Origin: an uncultured Eubacterium sp.
Lineage (GTDB): Bacteria > Bacillota > Clostridia > Lachnospirales > Lachnospiraceae
Assembly: GCA_910584595.1 (NCBI GenBank)
Contig: CAJUBQ010000108.1
Span: 1-14,925, forward strand
Reading direction: 5' to 3'
DNA: 14,925 nucleotides
The stretch's first letter is position 1; each line of letters begins with the position of its first letter. Below are positions 13,512-14,925 of this stretch, in pieces. The position numbers were made by a program, and so were the translations under genes. The notes beneath the pieces were generated by a model, which saw only the letters and a list, made by a program, of their open reading frames with translations, did not search any database and was not told the origin of the DNA.

Positions 13512-14776
13512 GATGATTCCTCCGTCAGCGTTCCATCGTCTGAAAAACTTGTACGGACTGATAATTCAGACATATACCGGTAAAAATCCTGGCATGCGCT
13601 TGTCTCTGTAAGCAGAGAAGTGCATGCATGAGAGGCTTTTGCAGGCATCAGCTGCCAAACTGCCTTGCGGTCTGCAGTTAGTGTCATTTTTACAACAGCA
13701 GTCTTTTCAATATTTTGATAAAAAATAAAATTACCAAGACTGTAGAAAATCGGTTTTCCATTATAAAATTCTACGCCTTGCAGTACATGAGGGTGCGCAC
13801 CGATCACGGCATCGGCTCCAGCGTCAATCAGCGCGTGTGCCAGAGAGGCCTGATATTGTTCAGGTGCGGTATTTCGTTCAATGCCCCAATGTACATAGAC
13901 AAATAAAAAGTCGCATTTATCTTGTGCGTCTTGTACGGCAGACAACAGACGGGCCGGATCATAAGCGGATAAAACGCCCGGCTGCGCATTTTCCACATTC
14001 CAGGAGACGTCTGGAAACACACGTGATGCAGCCAGAAATCCCAGTTTATGACCGTTTGCTTTTTTCGTTATCAGCTTTGCAGCCCGTTTGAAGGAATTGC
14101 CGGCGCCCATGTAGGAAATGCCTGCCTGGTCTAATGTCTGAAACGTATCAGACAATGCGTCTTTGCCATAATCAAGTACATGGTTATTTGCAAGTGTTAC
14201 GAGATCTACTCCCGATTCCAGCAGCATAGATACATAAGAAGGATCGATACGGAACGTAAACTGCTTGTCCGGCGCCTGCGTTCCACGTGTGCTGTATGGA
14301 AATTCATTGTTAACGACCGTAAGATCTGCCTGCTTCATTTCTTTTAATAAATCCTTTGACAAAACTCCCTGAATACCGGATTGGTTATAATTCGCAAGTA
14401 CATAGTCGCTGAAATAGACATCTCCTGCAAATAAAACAGTGGTATTTGGGGCGGGTTTCAATTCTTTTTCGCCAGAATCACTTTTTACAGAGGGTTTATT
14501 CCGATTTTTTGATGGTTGGGGCTTTTGCAAAGACGGGCTTTTGTCGTCGTTCAGCGTTTTGAAAGACGGGCCTTTGTCATCATTCAGCGCTTTGAAAGAC
14601 TGGTTTTTGTCATCGTTCAATACTTTGAAAGACTGGCTGTCGGCAGTATCAGAATGTTCTGTTTGTGTTATGTATAATAGGATTCCGGTAAGCAGACAAA
14701 GCAGCAGACAGGAAACAATCAGCGTGCTTTGTAAAAATGCTCTTAGAATTCTTCGGTTTTTCCTGGAACGTTTCAA
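13508..14776 (-). CDS. Membrane-anchored CapA-family protein
   Basis: This protein is 422 residues from the chosen start. A basic N-terminus (KRSRKNRR) precedes one membrane segment at about 18-37, then a linker made of three 11-residue repeats and a Lys/Pro/Ser-rich stretch. The CapA/PgsA-type phosphoesterase-like domain runs from about 112 to 370: TVLFAGDVYFSD, VVNNEFPYS, LANNHVLDYGKDAL, FVYVHWGIE, GAHPHVLQGVEFY and GNFIFY are all present and intact. In poly-gamma-glutamate systems CapA acts with CapB and CapC; neither is visible here, so this is an orphan member and its substrate is unknown. The frame opens at a TTG at 14800 with no ribosome binding site. GGAGG (14791-14787) instead points to the TTG at 14776, ten bases on. 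Its stop overlaps the converging lipoprotein gene. Confidence 0.85.
   Translation of the reverse strand: MKRSRKNRRILRAFLQSTLIVSCLLLCLLTGILLYITQTEHSDTADSQSFKVLNDDKNQSFKALNDDKGPSFKTLNDDKSPSLQKPQPSKNRNKPSVKSDSGEKELKPAPNTTVLFAGDVYFSDYVLANYNQSGIQGVLSKDLLKEMKQADLTVVNNEFPYSTRGTQAPDKQFTFRIDPSYVSMLLESGVDLVTLANNHVLDYGKDALSDTFQTLDQAGISYMGAGNSFKRAAKLITKKANGHKLGFLAASRVFPDVSWNVENAQPGVLSAYDPARLLSAVQDAQDKCDFLFVYVHWGIERNTAPEQYQASLAHALIDAGADAVIGAHPHVLQGVEFYNGKPIFYSLGNFIFYQNIEKTAVVKMTLTADRKAVWQLMPAKASHACTSLLTETSACQDFYRYMSELSVRTSFSDDGTLTEESS
14532..14630 (-). repeat. Three tandem 33-base repeats in the CapA-family linker
   Basis: Units at 14532-14564, 14565-14597 and 14598-14630 each begin GAC(G/T)GG and end TTTGAAA, with a partial fourth unit (GACTGGC) at 14631. 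Read on the minus strand they encode SFK-x-LNDDK plus two variable residues, three times. The number is a multiple of three bases, so gain or loss of a unit keeps the frame. The sequence lies between the membrane anchor and the catalytic domain. Confidence 0.9.
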
Positions 14777-14823
14777 TGATGATTTACCTCCATAGGACAA
14801 ATTTTGTGTTGGTGGGAGTACCG

Positions 14824-14922
14824 GTAACGTTACTATTCACGGGGGTGGACAAGTAACAAAGCAACAGTTGAGACAAAGTGTTGCTTTTGGGCCTCCCGGA
14901 CGCCGGATGAGGGAATCGGCCC
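14824..14922. other. GC-rich structured element of three consecutive hairpins
   Basis: A perfect palindrome GTAACGTTAC (14824-14833) opens the region. Hairpin 1 pairs GTTACT (14829-14834) with AGTAAC (14852-14857) and TTCAC with GTGGA around a GGGG loop. Hairpin 2 pairs AAAGCAACA (14858-14866) with TGTTGCTTT (14879-14887). Hairpin 3 pairs GGGCC (14889-14893) with GGCCC (14918-14922), and inside it TCCC with GGGA. They follow each other with almost no gap. It could be a structured RNA, a mobile repeat or a composite terminator; it runs to the window edge. The strand is undecided. Both strands are also open for about 30 codons in some frames, which is not evidence of a gene by itself. Confidence 0.55.
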
Positions 14923-14925
14923 TGT

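Noticed and set aside
14830..14925. Minus-strand coding frame at the right edge
   Set aside because: Two different frames are open for about 30 codons, neither with a start nor a family pattern; the hairpins explain the sequence better.
1..14925. CRISPR array, tRNA, rRNA or insertion sequence
   Set aside because: No regularly spaced repeats, cloverleaf, rRNA segment or transposase was seen.

Overview
The window looks like chromosome from a low-to-moderate-GC, anaerobic, endospore-forming member of the Clostridia, most likely Lachnospiraceae. The reasons are a clear spoIIR gene, strong AGGAGG-type ribosome binding sites, consensus sigma-A promoters, an archaeal-type cytidylate kinase, a CbiK-type chelatase and the general protein styles. 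Taxonomy is inferred from these features only; no rRNA or marker gene is present.

Layout. (1) Positions 64-716 hold a MazEF-type toxin-antitoxin pair with its own consensus promoter and a tandem repeat that looks like an autoregulatory operator. (2) Positions 828-3370 are a rightward run: a cytidylate-kinase-like protein with an extra C-terminal domain, SpoIIR, and an unrecognised P-loop protein. (3) Positions 3389-5234 read leftward: a CxxCxxC flavodoxin-like reductase followed by an AT-rich orphan protein with a possible PD-(D/E)xK nuclease core. (4) Positions 5235-5995 are a 760-base gene-poor scar. It holds a 27-codon regulator C-terminus on the minus strand and a collapsed LytTR response regulator on the plus strand behind a perfect promoter. 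(5) Positions 5996-8207 are a tightly coupled two-gene unit of unknown function: a DUF6765-like putative metalloprotein and a beta-rich partner. (6) Positions 8359-10290 are a likely operon: FMN-binding split-barrel protein, metallo-beta-lactamase-fold hydrolase and a divergent CbiK-like chelatase. (7) At 10295-10369 a strong promoter runs straight into an intrinsic terminator. (8) Positions 10452-13511 encode an RmlD-like reductase, an acidic-amino-acid symporter and a solute-binding lipoprotein. (9) Converging on them is a membrane-anchored CapA-family protein (14776 to 13508) with an 11-residue tandem repeat and a TTG start. (10) The last 100 bases are an unusually GC-rich string of three consecutive hairpins running off the window edge.

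How the genes work together. MazE neutralises the MazF ribonuclease. SpoIIR is the forespore signal that switches on sigma-E in the mother cell. The symporter and binding lipoprotein probably both handle acidic amino acids, although that pairing is not a standard transporter architecture. The DUF6765 pair, the orphan nuclease-like protein and the altered CbiK are the best places to look for undescribed biology. Functions are assigned from motifs read by eye; no database search was possible.
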